9,285 nt of DNA from Thermaerobacter marianensis (GTDB lineage: Bacteria > Bacillota > Sulfobacillia > DYIH01). This document shows, piece after piece, positions 1-6,442 of the stretch. Every line of letters begins with the position of its first letter. Position 1 is the stretch's first letter. The notes under the pieces were generated by a model. That model did not search any database. It had not been told where the DNA came from and saw only the letters and a program-made list of their open reading frames with translations. Where the stretch lies: positions 1 to 9,285 of the forward strand of contig DYIH01000053.1 of assembly GCA_020723785.1 (NCBI GenBank). Direction: 5' to 3'. The translations under genes and the position numbers were made by a program.

Positions 1-20
1 GCGTCATGTTCCAGCTCTAG
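1..20 (+). CDS. spoIIIAC: SpoIIIAC, last codons only (partial)
   Basis: Only the last five codons and a TAG stop (18-20) are present, reading V-M-F-Q-L in the frame that starts at base 3. The call rests mainly on position: this stop lies 24 bases before a clear spoIIIAD, and spoIIIAC directly precedes spoIIIAD in known spoIIIA operons. Short hydrophobic C-termini of this kind are usual for SpoIIIAC, a small two-helix membrane protein of the mother-cell channel. Five residues cannot prove the identity. Confidence 0.6.
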
Positions 21-44
21 AGGCGCGGCGAGGGAGCGGTGGCG

Positions 45-431
45 ATGGAGATGGCCAAAATCGTGGGTTTAGGGCTGGTTGCCGTCGTCCTCCTGGCCGT
101 CATCCGGCCTCAGCGGCCGGAGCTGGCGGTCCTCCTGGCCGCGGCGGCAGGGGCCGTCATCCTGCTCCTGGTCCTGGGCCGGATAAGCGGCGTCCTGCAG
201 CTGCTGAACGACTTGGCGGTGCGGGCCAACGTGAACTTCCATTACCTGAACCTGGTTCTGAAGATCATCGGCGTGGCCTACCTGGCTGAGTTCGGCGCCC
301 AGGTGGCCCGGGATGCGGGGGAGGGGGCCGTCGCGTCCAAGCTGGAATTGGCTGGCAAGGTCATCATCCTGGCCCTGGCGGTGCCCATCGTTTCGGCGGT
401 GATGGAAGTGGTACTGAAGATGCTGGCCTGA
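45..431 (+). CDS. spoIIIAD: Stage III sporulation protein AD (SpoIIIAD)
   Basis: SpoIIIAD is a small integral membrane protein of the SpoIIIA complex, made in the mother cell during sporulation and placed in the outer forespore membrane. The 128-residue product has the family's usual length and about four hydrophobic segments (near residues 3-19, 27-47, 66-86 and 103-126). The conserved core is plain: KIVGLGLVA near the start, ANVN, LKIIGVAYLAEFGAQ, DAGEGAVASKLELAGK, and AVPI near the end. I chose ATG 45 because AGGGAG at 31-36 lies 8 bases upstream and the product then starts like known homologues. GTG 39 in the same frame is only 2 bases from that site and would add two residues. The gene follows spoIIIAC by 24 bases and precedes spoIIIAE by 59. 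Confidence 0.95.
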   Translation: MEMAKIVGLGLVAVVLLAVIRPQRPELAVLLAAAAGAVILLLVLGRISGVLQLLNDLAVRANVNFHYLNLVLKIIGVAYLAEFGAQVARDAGEGAVASKLELAGKVIILALAVPIVSAVMEVVLKMLA

Positions 432-490
432 CGGCCATCCGCAGGGTCTGGCGCGATTCTCGCAAACCGGTGGTGGAAGGGGGAGAGCGC

Positions 491-1732
491 GTGGCGACCG
501 GGATCGAACGGTTGACCGGCGGTATCACTGTCATCTTGTTCCTGGCGTTTACCGTGGCCGGCGCCATGGCGCGGGACGCGTGGGCCGCTTCCGGGCCGGT
601 TGCCTCCGCGGCGTACGCTGCCGCCGCCCCGCCCGTCTCCCCGGACGCTTTGGCCCGCCGCCAGATGGAGGCCCTGGACCGCGCCCAGGTCAACCGCCTG
701 CTGGACGAGATCAACCGGGAAACGGCGCCGTACCTGCCCGCCCTCTCCCTGGACCGCCTGTGGGGGCTCCTGCGGGGCGAGGATGGGGGCTGGCACCCGG
801 CCAATCTGGCCCGGGGGCTCCTGCGCTACTTCCTTGGCGAGCTCCTTCGCAATGCCGGCCTGCTGGCCAAGCTGGTGGTCCTGGCGGTGCTGGCGGCGGT
901 CCTCTACAACCTGCAGGCATCCTTCGCCGACGCGGCCGTGGCGCGGGCGGCCTACGGCGTCGTCTTCATCGCCCTGGTGGGGTTGGCGCTGGTCAGCTTC
1001 CATCAGGCGCTGCAGATGGCCCAGGGCACCCTGGACCGGCTGTCCACGTTCATGCTGGCCACCCTGCCCCTGCTCATCACCCTCCTGGCCGCGTCGGGCA
1101 ACGTCGTCTCGGCGGGGTTGTTCCACCCCCTGGTGATCGCCGTGGTCCAGGTGACGAACCTGCTGGTGACCCACTGGGTCTTCCCCCTGCTCATGATGGC
1201 CGCCCTGGTGGAACTGGCGACGGCCTTTTCCGAGAACCTCAAGCTGTCGGGCCTGGCCAGCCTGCTGCGCCAGGGCGGGATGGTCGCCCTGGGCCTGGGT
1301 CTGGCCCTCTTCCTGGGGGTGATGACGGTCCAGGGCGTGGGCGCCTCCATCGCCGACGGTGTCACCCTGCGGACGGCCAAGTACCTGGCCAAGAGTTTCG
1401 TGCCGGTGGTCGGGGGCATGTTCTCCGACGCCACCGAACTGGTGGCCACCTCCACACTGCTTCTGCGCAACGGGGTCGGGGTCGTCGGGCTGCTGGCGGT
1501 GTTGTTCAGCGTGGCCGTGCCGTTCGTCAAGCTGATCGCCCTCATCCTCATCTACCGGCTTGCCGCGGCCGCCATCCAGCCCATGGGCGGGGGCGCCCTG
1601 GTGGCCAGCCTCAACGGCCTCGCCGGCAGCCTGACCCTGGTGTCGGTGACGGTCGGAGCCGTGGCCATCCTCTTCTTCCTGGCCATCGCCGCCCTGGTGG
1701 GGGCCGGCAACCTGGCGGTGATGCTGCGGTGA
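491..1732 (+). CDS. spoIIIAE: Stage III sporulation protein AE (SpoIIIAE)
   Basis: SpoIIIAE is the large polytopic membrane protein of the SpoIIIA complex and looks like a permease. The 413-residue product has an N-terminal hydrophobic stretch after a short basic region, ending near A-W-A-A and consistent with a signal peptide. An alanine-rich and then charged extracytoplasmic segment follows, and after it seven or eight strongly hydrophobic helices reach to the C-terminus. The stretch KYLAKSFVPVVGGMFSDATE followed by a helical hairpin is typical of the family. Start choice: AAGGGGGAGAG at 477-487 is a good ribosome site 5 or so bases before GTG 491. The in-frame GTG 470 lacks such a site and would add seven residues. 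The stop codon overlaps the likely start of spoIIIAF, which suggests translational coupling. Confidence 0.95.
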   Translation: MATGIERLTGGITVILFLAFTVAGAMARDAWAASGPVASAAYAAAAPPVSPDALARRQMEALDRAQVNRLLDEINRETAPYLPALSLDRLWGLLRGEDGGWHPANLARGLLRYFLGELLRNAGLLAKLVVLAVLAAVLYNLQASFADAAVARAAYGVVFIALVGLALVSFHQALQMAQGTLDRLSTFMLATLPLLITLLAASGNVVSAGLFHPLVIAVVQVTNLLVTHWVFPLLMMAALVELATAFSENLKLSGLASLLRQGGMVALGLGLALFLGVMTVQGVGASIADGVTLRTAKYLAKSFVPVVGGMFSDATELVATSTLLLRNGVGVVGLLAVLFSVAVPFVKLIALILIYRLAAAAIQPMGGGALVASLNGLAGSLTLVSVTVGAVAILFFLAIAALVGAGNLAVMLR

Positions 1733-2415
1733 ACGGGATGCAGGCCTGGGTGAAGCAGCTGATCCTGATCGTCTTCCTGGCCGGGGTGGCGGAGATGCTC
1801 CTGCCCCGGTCGGGGATGCGCCGGTACGCCCACCTGGCGCTGGGGCTCATGATCCTCCTGACGATCCTGGTGCCGTTCCTCGGATTCCTGCGCCAGGACG
1901 TGAACTGGGACGCGGCCTTCGCCGCGGAACCGGCGGGCGCGGCGCACGCCGGCAACGAGGCCGTGGCCCGTGGCGTGCGCCGCCTGGAAGACGTCGGGCG
2001 GCGCCTGACGCTGGAAACCTATCGTGAACAGGTGGCCCGGCGGGTCGCCGCGGTGGCGGAAGGAGTGCCGGGAGCGGGGCGCGCCGCCGCCCGGGTGCAG
2101 GTGGACGAATCCCCCCAGAGCCCGCGTTTCGGGACGGTGACGGGGGTGGAGGTCCTCCTCAGCCCCGGTGACCCGGGCCGGGCGGCCGGCATGGCGGCAT
2201 CGGTGGAACCGGTGGCGCCGGTCCGGATCGGGGGCGCCCCTGCGGAGAACGGGCGGAACGGCCGTGAACCGGCTGATAGACCACCCGCCGCGGCGGCGCA
2301 CCCGCCGGCCGCCGTGGCGGAGGCGGTGGCCGCCGCCCTGGCCCGCGAATTCGGCCTCTCCCGACAGCGGATCCAGGTCCGCGCGGATCCGGGTGCCGGC
2401 CACTCAGGGAGGTGA
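1729..2415 (+). CDS. spoIIIAF: Stage III sporulation protein AF (SpoIIIAF)
   Basis: SpoIIIAF is a membrane-anchored part of the mother-cell channel, with a soluble domain thought to take part in ring building. The 228-residue product begins with two membrane helices (about residues 10-26 and 34-54) flanking the family signature EMLLPRSGMRRYAHLALGL. A charged soluble region follows. Residues from about 165 on are rich in alanine, proline and glycine, and slightly longer than in B. subtilis (about 206 residues as I recall). GTG 1729 overlaps the spoIIIAE stop as GTGA, so reinitiation is likely. ATG 1738 (MQAWVKQ) is an equally possible start and aligns well with homologues. The spoIIIAG ribosome site is embedded in the last codons. 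In this GC-rich DNA the frame stays open far upstream, but that part overlaps spoIIIAE and is not real. Confidence 0.9.
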   Translation: MNGMQAWVKQLILIVFLAGVAEMLLPRSGMRRYAHLALGLMILLTILVPFLGFLRQDVNWDAAFAAEPAGAAHAGNEAVARGVRRLEDVGRRLTLETYREQVARRVAAVAEGVPGAGRAAARVQVDESPQSPRFGTVTGVEVLLSPGDPGRAAGMAASVEPVAPVRIGGAPAENGRNGREPADRPPAAAAHPPAAVAEAVAAALAREFGLSRQRIQVRADPGAGHSGR

Positions 2416-2419
2416 AGTG

Positions 2420-3136
2420 GTGGAAACGACGGAGAAGGAAGCCCCGCCGACCGGCCGGCCGGCGGTCTGGGGGCTCATGGAGTTCCTGCGCCTGAAGGAA
2501 CCGCAGCGCAGGGTGGCCCTCTACGCCACCGCGGCCGTGGCGGCCGGCGTTCTCCTGCTCCTGGCGCTGGGGGAAATGGGCCGCCGGTCCGGTCCGGCCG
2601 GTGGCGTCCTGACGCCGGGGGGGTTGCCGGGATCGGGCGCGCCGGCAGGGGCGGCAGAGGTGGCCGGGGCGTCCGGCGGCGGAGCGGAGGCGGCTCCGGC
2701 CGGCGACCCGGTGGCGCTGATGGAACGAGACCTGGCCCTATCCCTGGAGCAGATCCTGGCTCAGGTGGCTGGCGTGGGGCGGGTGCGGGTGCAGGTCACC
2801 CTGGCGGGTGCGCTGGAACGGGATTACGTCAGCGACCGCACGGTCCAGAGAACGACCACCCAGGAGCGTGACCAGGCGGGGGGCAGCCGGGTCGTGACCC
2901 AGGCCGAGGAAACCGACAAGGTGGTGGCCGTTCAGGGCGGGCGGGGCCTGGAACCCGTGCTCCACCAGTTGCGGCGCCCCGAGGTGCGCGGCGTGCTGGT
3001 GGTGGCCGAGGGCGCCGACGACCCGCTGGTGGAGGCCGGACTGGCCCGGGCGGTGCAGGCCGCCCTGGACATCCCCCTGCACCGGGTCACCGTCCTGCCG
3101 GGCAAACCGGCGTCGCTGTCCGGCCCGGAAAGCTGA
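2420..3136 (+). CDS. spoIIIAG: Stage III sporulation protein AG (SpoIIIAG)
   Basis: SpoIIIAG forms the large ring of the SpoIIIA-SpoIIQ channel and carries a ring-building motif related to EscJ/YscJ/FliF proteins of secretion systems. The 238-residue product has a short cytoplasmic N-terminus, one membrane helix (about 32-51), a glycine/alanine/proline linker (about 54-92) and a soluble domain to the end. Supporting stretches are LEQILAQVAGVGRVRVQVTL, ETDKVVAVQGG, RRPEVRGVLVVAEGADDP and a final helix-strand pair leading to HRVTVLPG. I chose GTG 2420 because GGAGG at 2408-2412 is 7 bases upstream. The adjacent GTG 2417 is only 4 bases away. The gap to spoIIIAF is 4 bases and to spoIIIAH 17. 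Confidence 0.95.
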   Translation: METTEKEAPPTGRPAVWGLMEFLRLKEPQRRVALYATAAVAAGVLLLLALGEMGRRSGPAGGVLTPGGLPGSGAPAGAAEVAGASGGGAEAAPAGDPVALMERDLALSLEQILAQVAGVGRVRVQVTLAGALERDYVSDRTVQRTTTQERDQAGGSRVVTQAEETDKVVAVQGGRGLEPVLHQLRRPEVRGVLVVAEGADDPLVEAGLARAVQAALDIPLHRVTVLPGKPASLSGPES

Positions 3137-3137
3137 G

Positions 3138-3148
3138 AGGAGGTGATC
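3138..3148 (+). promoter_or_regulatory. Very strong Shine-Dalgarno of spoIIIAH
   Basis: AGGAGGTGATC is an unbroken 11-base match to the complement of the 16S rRNA 3' end, 5 bases before ATG 3154. No other gene in the window has a site this long. It fixes the spoIIIAH start and suggests stronger translation of this last spoIIIA gene than of the genes before it. Confidence 0.85.
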
Positions 3149-3153
3149 TGTCG

Positions 3154-3753
3154 ATGAGCGGTTTCAAGCCACCCTCGTGGCGTCCGGTGAAACCGAAGGG
3201 CGAAGGCGCGCCCCGGCTGCGGTTCGGCGGGGTGGAGCGGCGGTTGCTGGTCTTTCTCGTCCTGTTGGCGGCCATCTTCGCCTACCTCAACTGGAAGGCC
3301 GGGGACTTCAATCGCGAGGCTCGGGTGCGCCGGCAGGACGACCGCGCCGGCGCCGTCCTGGTGGCCGCTCCCGAGGTTGGGGACAAGGCGCAGGAAGGGG
3401 CGCGGGACTTCTTCACGGCGACGCGTCTCGAGCGGGCGCGGGCGCGGAGTGAGCGGTTGCAGTTGCTGAAAGACGTCGCAGGTGATGAGAAGACCACGGC
3501 CCAGGCCAGGGCCGGCGCCCAGCAGCAGATCCTGGAGCTGAACGCCCGGGCCGCCAAGGAGGCGGAGGTTGAAAGCCTCCTCAAGGCCAAGGGTTTCCCC
3601 CGGACGCTGGCGATGCTCAACGACCGGGGCGCGGTGGTCATCGTCCAGGCCAAGCGCCTGGATCCCAAGGAAGTGGCCCGGATAGCCGACGTGACGGCCT
3701 CCGTCGCCGGAGTGCCCTTCGACGTGGTGCGGATCATCCCGTACGACAGTTAG
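3154..3753 (+). CDS. spoIIIAH: Stage III sporulation protein AH (SpoIIIAH)
   Basis: SpoIIIAH is the mother-cell protein that binds SpoIIQ from the forespore across the space between the two membranes, so joining both halves of the channel. The 199-residue product has a basic, proline-rich cytoplasmic start, one membrane helix (about 29-46) and a long extracytoplasmic part. Family features are DFFTATRLERARARSERLQLL (about 85-105), a helical stretch with QQQILELNARAAKEAEVESL, the LKAKGF motif near 143-148, and the compact C-terminal ring-building-like domain with VVIVQAKRLDPKEVARIADV and a final VVRIIPYD. The start is fixed by an exceptional ribosome site. It is the last gene of the spoIIIA operon, and I see no intrinsic terminator after it. 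Confidence 0.95.
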   Translation: MSGFKPPSWRPVKPKGEGAPRLRFGGVERRLLVFLVLLAAIFAYLNWKAGDFNREARVRRQDDRAGAVLVAAPEVGDKAQEGARDFFTATRLERARARSERLQLLKDVAGDEKTTAQARAGAQQQILELNARAAKEAEVESLLKAKGFPRTLAMLNDRGAVVIVQAKRLDPKEVARIADVTASVAGVPFDVVRIIPYDS

Positions 3754-3758
3754 GCCGG

Positions 3759-3788
3759 TTGTCCCGAGGCAGGGCCAAGAGGTATAAT
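3759..3788 (+). promoter_or_regulatory. Probable housekeeping promoter for the asp23-to-ispA unit
   Basis: A perfect -10 box TATAAT lies at 3783-3788, with TTGTCC (4 of 6 matches to TTGACA) at 3759-3764 and an 18-base spacer. Such an AT-rich hexamer stands out in DNA of about 70 % GC, and it falls in the only sizeable gap between spoIIIAH and the next genes. Transcription would begin near 3795 and give a leader of about 74 bases. It would let the housekeeping genes be expressed in growing cells apart from the sporulation operon. This is a match to consensus, not proof of activity. Confidence 0.65.
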
Positions 3789-3807
3789 CGAAGCGGTCCA
3801 CCCATGC

Positions 3808-3832
3808 CCCATCGGATCCCGGATCCGATGGG
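3808..3832 (+). repeat. Perfect 12-bp inverted repeat upstream of asp23
   Basis: CCCATCGGATCC at 3808-3819 is followed by one C and then its exact reverse complement at 3821-3832. It lies about 13 to 37 bases after the expected transcription start and 36 bases before the asp23 start. No T-run follows, so it is not an ordinary intrinsic terminator. The near-zero spacer suits a dimeric regulator's operator better than an RNA hairpin, though a hairpin with a slightly opened loop is possible. I do not recognise the motif as the site of a known regulator. Confidence 0.75.
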
Positions 3833-3868
3833 ATCACGGGTGCAATGGCCGCGAAAGGGGAACGGGTC

Positions 3869-4258
3869 ATGGAAGAGCAGGAACTCCAGACGATCGAGCC
3901 GGTCGGCAAGGGGATCAAGATCTCCGAGGAGGTTGTCAAGATCATTGCCGGTATCGCCGCCAGCGAGGTCGACGGCGTGGCCGGCATGAGCGGGGGGCTG
4001 GTGGGCAACATCGCCCAGATCCTGGGGCGCAAGGACCTGTCCCGCGGCGTCAAGGTCCAGGTGGGCGAAAAGGAAGCCGCGCTGGACATCAATATCATCG
4101 TGCAGTACGGGATCAGTATCCAGACCGTGGCCCAGCGCGTCCAGGAGCGCGTCAAGGACGCCGTCGAAAGCATGACCGGCCTCAAGGTGGTTGAGGTGAA
4201 CATTCACGTGCAGGGGGTCGCCTTCGGTCCCGAGGAGCCGGAACGGGACAGGCGTTAA
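3869..4258 (+). CDS. Asp23/Gls24 family protein (YqhY-like)
   Basis: This is an Asp23/Gls24 (DUF322) family protein of 129 residues. Members are abundant cytosolic proteins; staphylococcal Asp23 is held at the membrane by AmaP and is linked to cell-envelope homeostasis, while YqhY of B. subtilis has been tied to control of acetyl-CoA carboxylase. The domain runs from about ISEEVVKIIAGIAASEVDGV through VKVQVGEKEAALDINIIVQYG to AVESMTGLKVVEVNIHVQGV, covering almost the whole protein. I chose ATG 3869 because AAAGGGG at 3854-3860 lies 8 bases upstream. The in-frame ATG 3845 would add eight residues and has no ribosome site. The position before nusB is that of yqhY, and amaP follows 6 bases downstream, so an AmaP partner role is likely. 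Confidence 0.92.
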   Translation: MEEQELQTIEPVGKGIKISEEVVKIIAGIAASEVDGVAGMSGGLVGNIAQILGRKDLSRGVKVQVGEKEAALDINIIVQYGISIQTVAQRVQERVKDAVESMTGLKVVEVNIHVQGVAFGPEEPERDRR

Positions 4259-4264
4259 CAGGGA

Positions 4265-4804
4265 ATGGGTTTATTCGACCGGATCATCCTGACGATCTAC
4301 ACCTTTGCCCTGACGTTTCTGTCCGCGGCCTTCGTGGCCATGGCGGCGGGGTGGTCCGTTCCCCTGGATGCGGTGCGCGACATCCTGGATCTCCAACAGG
4401 GGCGCCTGGCGGTCGGGGTTACCGCCGGCGCCTTCTTCGTGGCCAGCGTGCGGCTCCTCTACTTCGCCTTCCGGCGGCGCGGCGTGGGCCGGACGGTGCG
4501 CCACGACACCGACCTCGGCGAGGTCAGGATATCCCTGGCTGCCGTCGAGAACCTGGTGACCCGGGTCGCCCGCCAGCAGAGCGGCGTCCGGGAGGTGCGC
4601 CCGATGGCCGAGGTGCGGGACGGCGCCATCCGGGTGACCCTGCGGGCCGTCGTCAGCCCCGACGTGAGCATTCCGGAAATGAGCGACCTCCTGCAGAAGG
4701 AGGTGGTCCGCTACGTGCGCAACGTGGTGGGCGTCGACGTGTCCGAGGTGCGCGTCATCATCAGCAACATCTCCAGCGAGCACCGGCGTGGCCGGGTGGA
4801 GTGA
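4265..4804 (+). CDS. amaP: Alkaline shock response membrane anchor protein AmaP
   Basis: AmaP anchors Asp23-type proteins to the cytoplasmic membrane. The 179-residue product begins MGLFDRIILTIYTFAL, typical of the family, with two membrane helices at about 5-28 and 46-66. After a basic stretch comes a soluble domain that includes GEVRISLAAVENLVTRVA, a strand-rich middle, and VVGVDVSEVRVIISNI. That part itself resembles an Asp23-like fold, which is an inference from the pattern and not a computed match. The ribosome site is poor: the only purine run (AGGGA) nearly touches the ATG. Translation may therefore depend on ribosomes arriving from asp23, which ends 6 bases earlier. The stop codon lies within the leader of the next gene. 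Confidence 0.9.
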   Translation: MGLFDRIILTIYTFALTFLSAAFVAMAAGWSVPLDAVRDILDLQQGRLAVGVTAGAFFVASVRLLYFAFRRRGVGRTVRHDTDLGEVRISLAAVENLVTRVARQQSGVREVRPMAEVRDGAIRVTLRAVVSPDVSIPEMSDLLQKEVVRYVRNVVGVDVSEVRVIISNISSEHRRGRVE

Positions 4805-4809
4805 GGGCC

Positions 4810-5037
4810 ATGGGGCGGGATTGGCTGCGTGAACTCCTGACCCGCTATCGCGGCCGGCTCATCGGGGCGGCCGGCGGCCTGTTGCTAGGCCTGTTGATCA
4901 AGTGGGTCGGGTTCTTCTGGGCTTTGTTCATCGCCATCCTGGCGGTGGCGGGCTACCAGTTCGGCCGGCAGTTCGACGAGGACGGTTCGGACGGGCTGGG
5001 GGAGTTCCTGGACAAGCTCCTGCATGGCCGCCGTTAG
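4810..5037 (+). CDS. DUF2273 family small membrane protein
   Basis: This is a 75-residue protein of the DUF2273 family, whose members are often found beside asp23 and amaP; their exact role is not known. A basic N-terminus (MGRDWLRELLTRYRGR) precedes two close membrane helices, LIGAAGGLLLGLLIKWVGFF and then WALFIAILAVAGYQFG. The tail is acidic and ends DKLLHGRR. GGAG at 4798-4801, inside the end of amaP, lies 8 bases before ATG 4810. GTG 4801 is in frame but would sit on the ribosome site. The context suggests a third part of an Asp23-AmaP membrane complex. Confidence 0.85.
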   Translation: MGRDWLRELLTRYRGRLIGAAGGLLLGLLIKWVGFFWALFIAILAVAGYQFGRQFDEDGSDGLGEFLDKLLHGRR

Positions 5038-5088
5038 CGGCTGCCACCGCGTCCGGGATGGCGGCAGGAGCGCGCGGGGAGGCGCCGA

Positions 5089-5595
5089 GTGCCAATGAGC
5101 AGGCGGCTGGCCAGGGAACTGGCCCTGAAGGTTCTGTACCAGCATGACCTGGTGGGCGGCGATCCCGAGCGGGCCCTGGAAACCCTCTGCGAGGAGGAGG
5201 CCGCGCTCCCCGAGTCGCGGGAGTTCGCCCGCGACGTGGTTGCCGGCGTGCTGGGGCACCGCCGGGAGATCGACGACCGGATCGCGGCCTATGCCCGGGA
5301 CTGGCGCCTGGAACGGATCGCGCCCGTCGACCGCAACATCCTCCGGCTGGGCATCTTCGAGATCCTCTACCGGCCGGACATCCCCACCGGGGTGGCCATC
5401 AACGAGGCGGTGGAACTGGCCAAGGTTTACGCCGAGGAGGAATCGAGCCGGTTCATCAACGGGATACTCGGGCAACTGGCCAAGGACCTGGCCGGCTCGG
5501 CGGCCGTGGCGGGCGGCGGCGCGCCTGGCGGCGATGCGTCATCGTCCGACGGCGGAGCAAAGGGGGGCGCCGGGGATCACAGCCACGGTCATTGA
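5089..5595 (+). CDS. nusB: Transcription antitermination factor NusB
   Basis: NusB binds boxA RNA with NusE (ribosomal protein S10) and supports antitermination in rRNA operons. The helical domain is complete: RRLARELALKVLYQHDL at 5-21, then the highly conserved block from about 76 to 130 with RIAPVDRNILRLGIFEILY, VAINEAVELAKVYAEEESS and FINGILGQL. The protein is 168 residues, against about 130-150 usually. The excess is a glycine/alanine/serine-rich tail from about 137 ending HSHGH. GTG 5089 is preferred because GGGGAGG at 5076-5082 is 6 bases upstream; ATG 5095 would be 12 away. The 51-base gap before the gene shows no promoter or terminator that I can see. The 3' end overlaps folD. Confidence 0.95.
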   Translation: MPMSRRLARELALKVLYQHDLVGGDPERALETLCEEEAALPESREFARDVVAGVLGHRREIDDRIAAYARDWRLERIAPVDRNILRLGIFEILYRPDIPTGVAINEAVELAKVYAEEESSRFINGILGQLAKDLAGSAAVAGGGAPGGDASSSDGGAKGGAGDHSHGH

Positions 5596-6442
5596 CGGGA
5601 AAACATTGGCGGCGGGTATCCGGAAGGACCTGGCGCGGCGGGTGGCCAAACTTGCTGAATACCGCCACGCGACACCGGGGCTGGCGGTCATCCTCGTCGG
5701 CGACGACCCGGCCTCGCAGATCTACGTGCGGAACAAGGAGAAAGCGGCCGCCGAGGTGGGCGTCCGTTCGGGCGTGTACCGGCTGCCGGCCACGGCCACC
5801 CAGGACCAGGTGCTGGCCACGATAAGGGAACTGAACGCCGATGCGGCCATCCACGGCATCCTGGTGCAATCGCCGGTGCCGCGCCACCTGAGCTTCGAGG
5901 CCCTTGTCGCCGCCATCGACCCGGCCAAGGACGTCGACGGCTTCCACCCCATCAACCTGGGGCGTCTCGTTCGCGGCCAGCCCTGCACGGTGGCCTGCAC
6001 GCCCAAGGGCGTGATGACCATGCTGCGCCGCTACGGCATCGACCCGTCGGGCAAGCACGCCGTTGTCGTCGGCCGCTCCACGGTCGTGGGCAAGCCGATG
6101 TCCTTGCTGCTCCTGGAGGCCGACGCCACGGTGACCGTCTGCCACCGTTACACGGAGGACCTGGCGCACCATACCCGTCAGGCGGACATCCTGGTGGTGG
6201 CCGTCGGCAGGCCCGGGTTGATCACCGCCGACATGGTGAAGCCGGGGGCGGCGGTCATCGATGTCGGCATCACGCGGGTGGAGGGCGGCATCGCCGGCGA
6301 CGTGGACTTCGCCGCGGTGCGGGAGGTGGCCGGCTGGATCACGCCGGTTCCGGGCGGCGTCGGGCCGATGACGGTGGCCATGCTCATGGAGAACGCCATC
6401 GAGGCGGCGGAAAGGCACTATCACTATGCGCCGGCAGGTTAG
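5534..6442 (+). CDS. folD: Bifunctional methylenetetrahydrofolate dehydrogenase/cyclohydrolase FolD
   Basis: FolD oxidises 5,10-methylene-THF with NADP+ and hydrolyses the methenyl product to 10-formyl-THF, supplying one-carbon units in the cytosol. The N-terminal catalytic domain shows SQIYVRNKEKAA with the Tyr/Lys active pair, a QSPVP version of the usual QLPLP, and KDVDGFHPINLGRL. The NADP domain shows VVVGRSTVVGKPMSLLLLE, CHRYTEDL where CHSRT is more common, VAVGRPG, VIDVGI, and the final TPVPGGVGPMTVAMLMENA. Coordinates use the first ordinary start, ATG 5534 (302 residues), which lacks a clear ribosome site. An ATC at 5576 fits better: AAAGGGGGG is 8 bases upstream and Tyr and Lys then fall at 50 and 54, as in E. 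coli FolD as I recall it. The true protein may be 288 residues. It overlaps nusB and xseA. Confidence 0.95.
   Translation: MRHRPTAEQRGAPGITATVIDGKTLAAGIRKDLARRVAKLAEYRHATPGLAVILVGDDPASQIYVRNKEKAAAEVGVRSGVYRLPATATQDQVLATIRELNADAAIHGILVQSPVPRHLSFEALVAAIDPAKDVDGFHPINLGRLVRGQPCTVACTPKGVMTMLRRYGIDPSGKHAVVVGRSTVVGKPMSLLLLEADATVTVCHRYTEDLAHHTRQADILVVAVGRPGLITADMVKPGAAVIDVGITRVEGGIAGDVDFAAVREVAGWITPVPGGVGPMTVAMLMENAIEAAERHYHYAPAG
5559..5567 (+). promoter_or_regulatory. Ribosome site pointing to an ATC start of folD
   Basis: AAAGGGGGG lies within the nusB tail, 8 bases before ATC 5576 and 25 bases downstream of the ATG at 5534. No ATG, GTG or TTG in the folD frame is at a usable distance from it; the next such codon is TTG 5606, inside the conserved domain. 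This decides between two possible starts and favours the unusual codon. Confidence 0.5.

Noticed and set aside
580..1728. Upstream extension of the spoIIIAF frame across spoIIIAE
   Set aside because: The translation is proline/glycine/arginine-rich noise overlapping a full SpoIIIAE; real SpoIIIAF similarity begins at 1729-1738.
3808..3832. The palindrome as a terminator of the spoIIIA operon
   Set aside because: No T-run follows, the spacer is one base, and it lies downstream of a likely promoter.
2932..4203. Long open frame on the - strand opposite spoIIIAG, spoIIIAH and asp23
   Set aside because: It lies antisense to three genes of known family, has no recognisable domain, and long empty frames are expected in DNA of this GC content.
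5024..5043. GCCGC/GCGGC stem across the DUF2273 stop codon
   Set aside because: A five-pair stem without a T-run is common in such GC-rich DNA and gives no sign of function.
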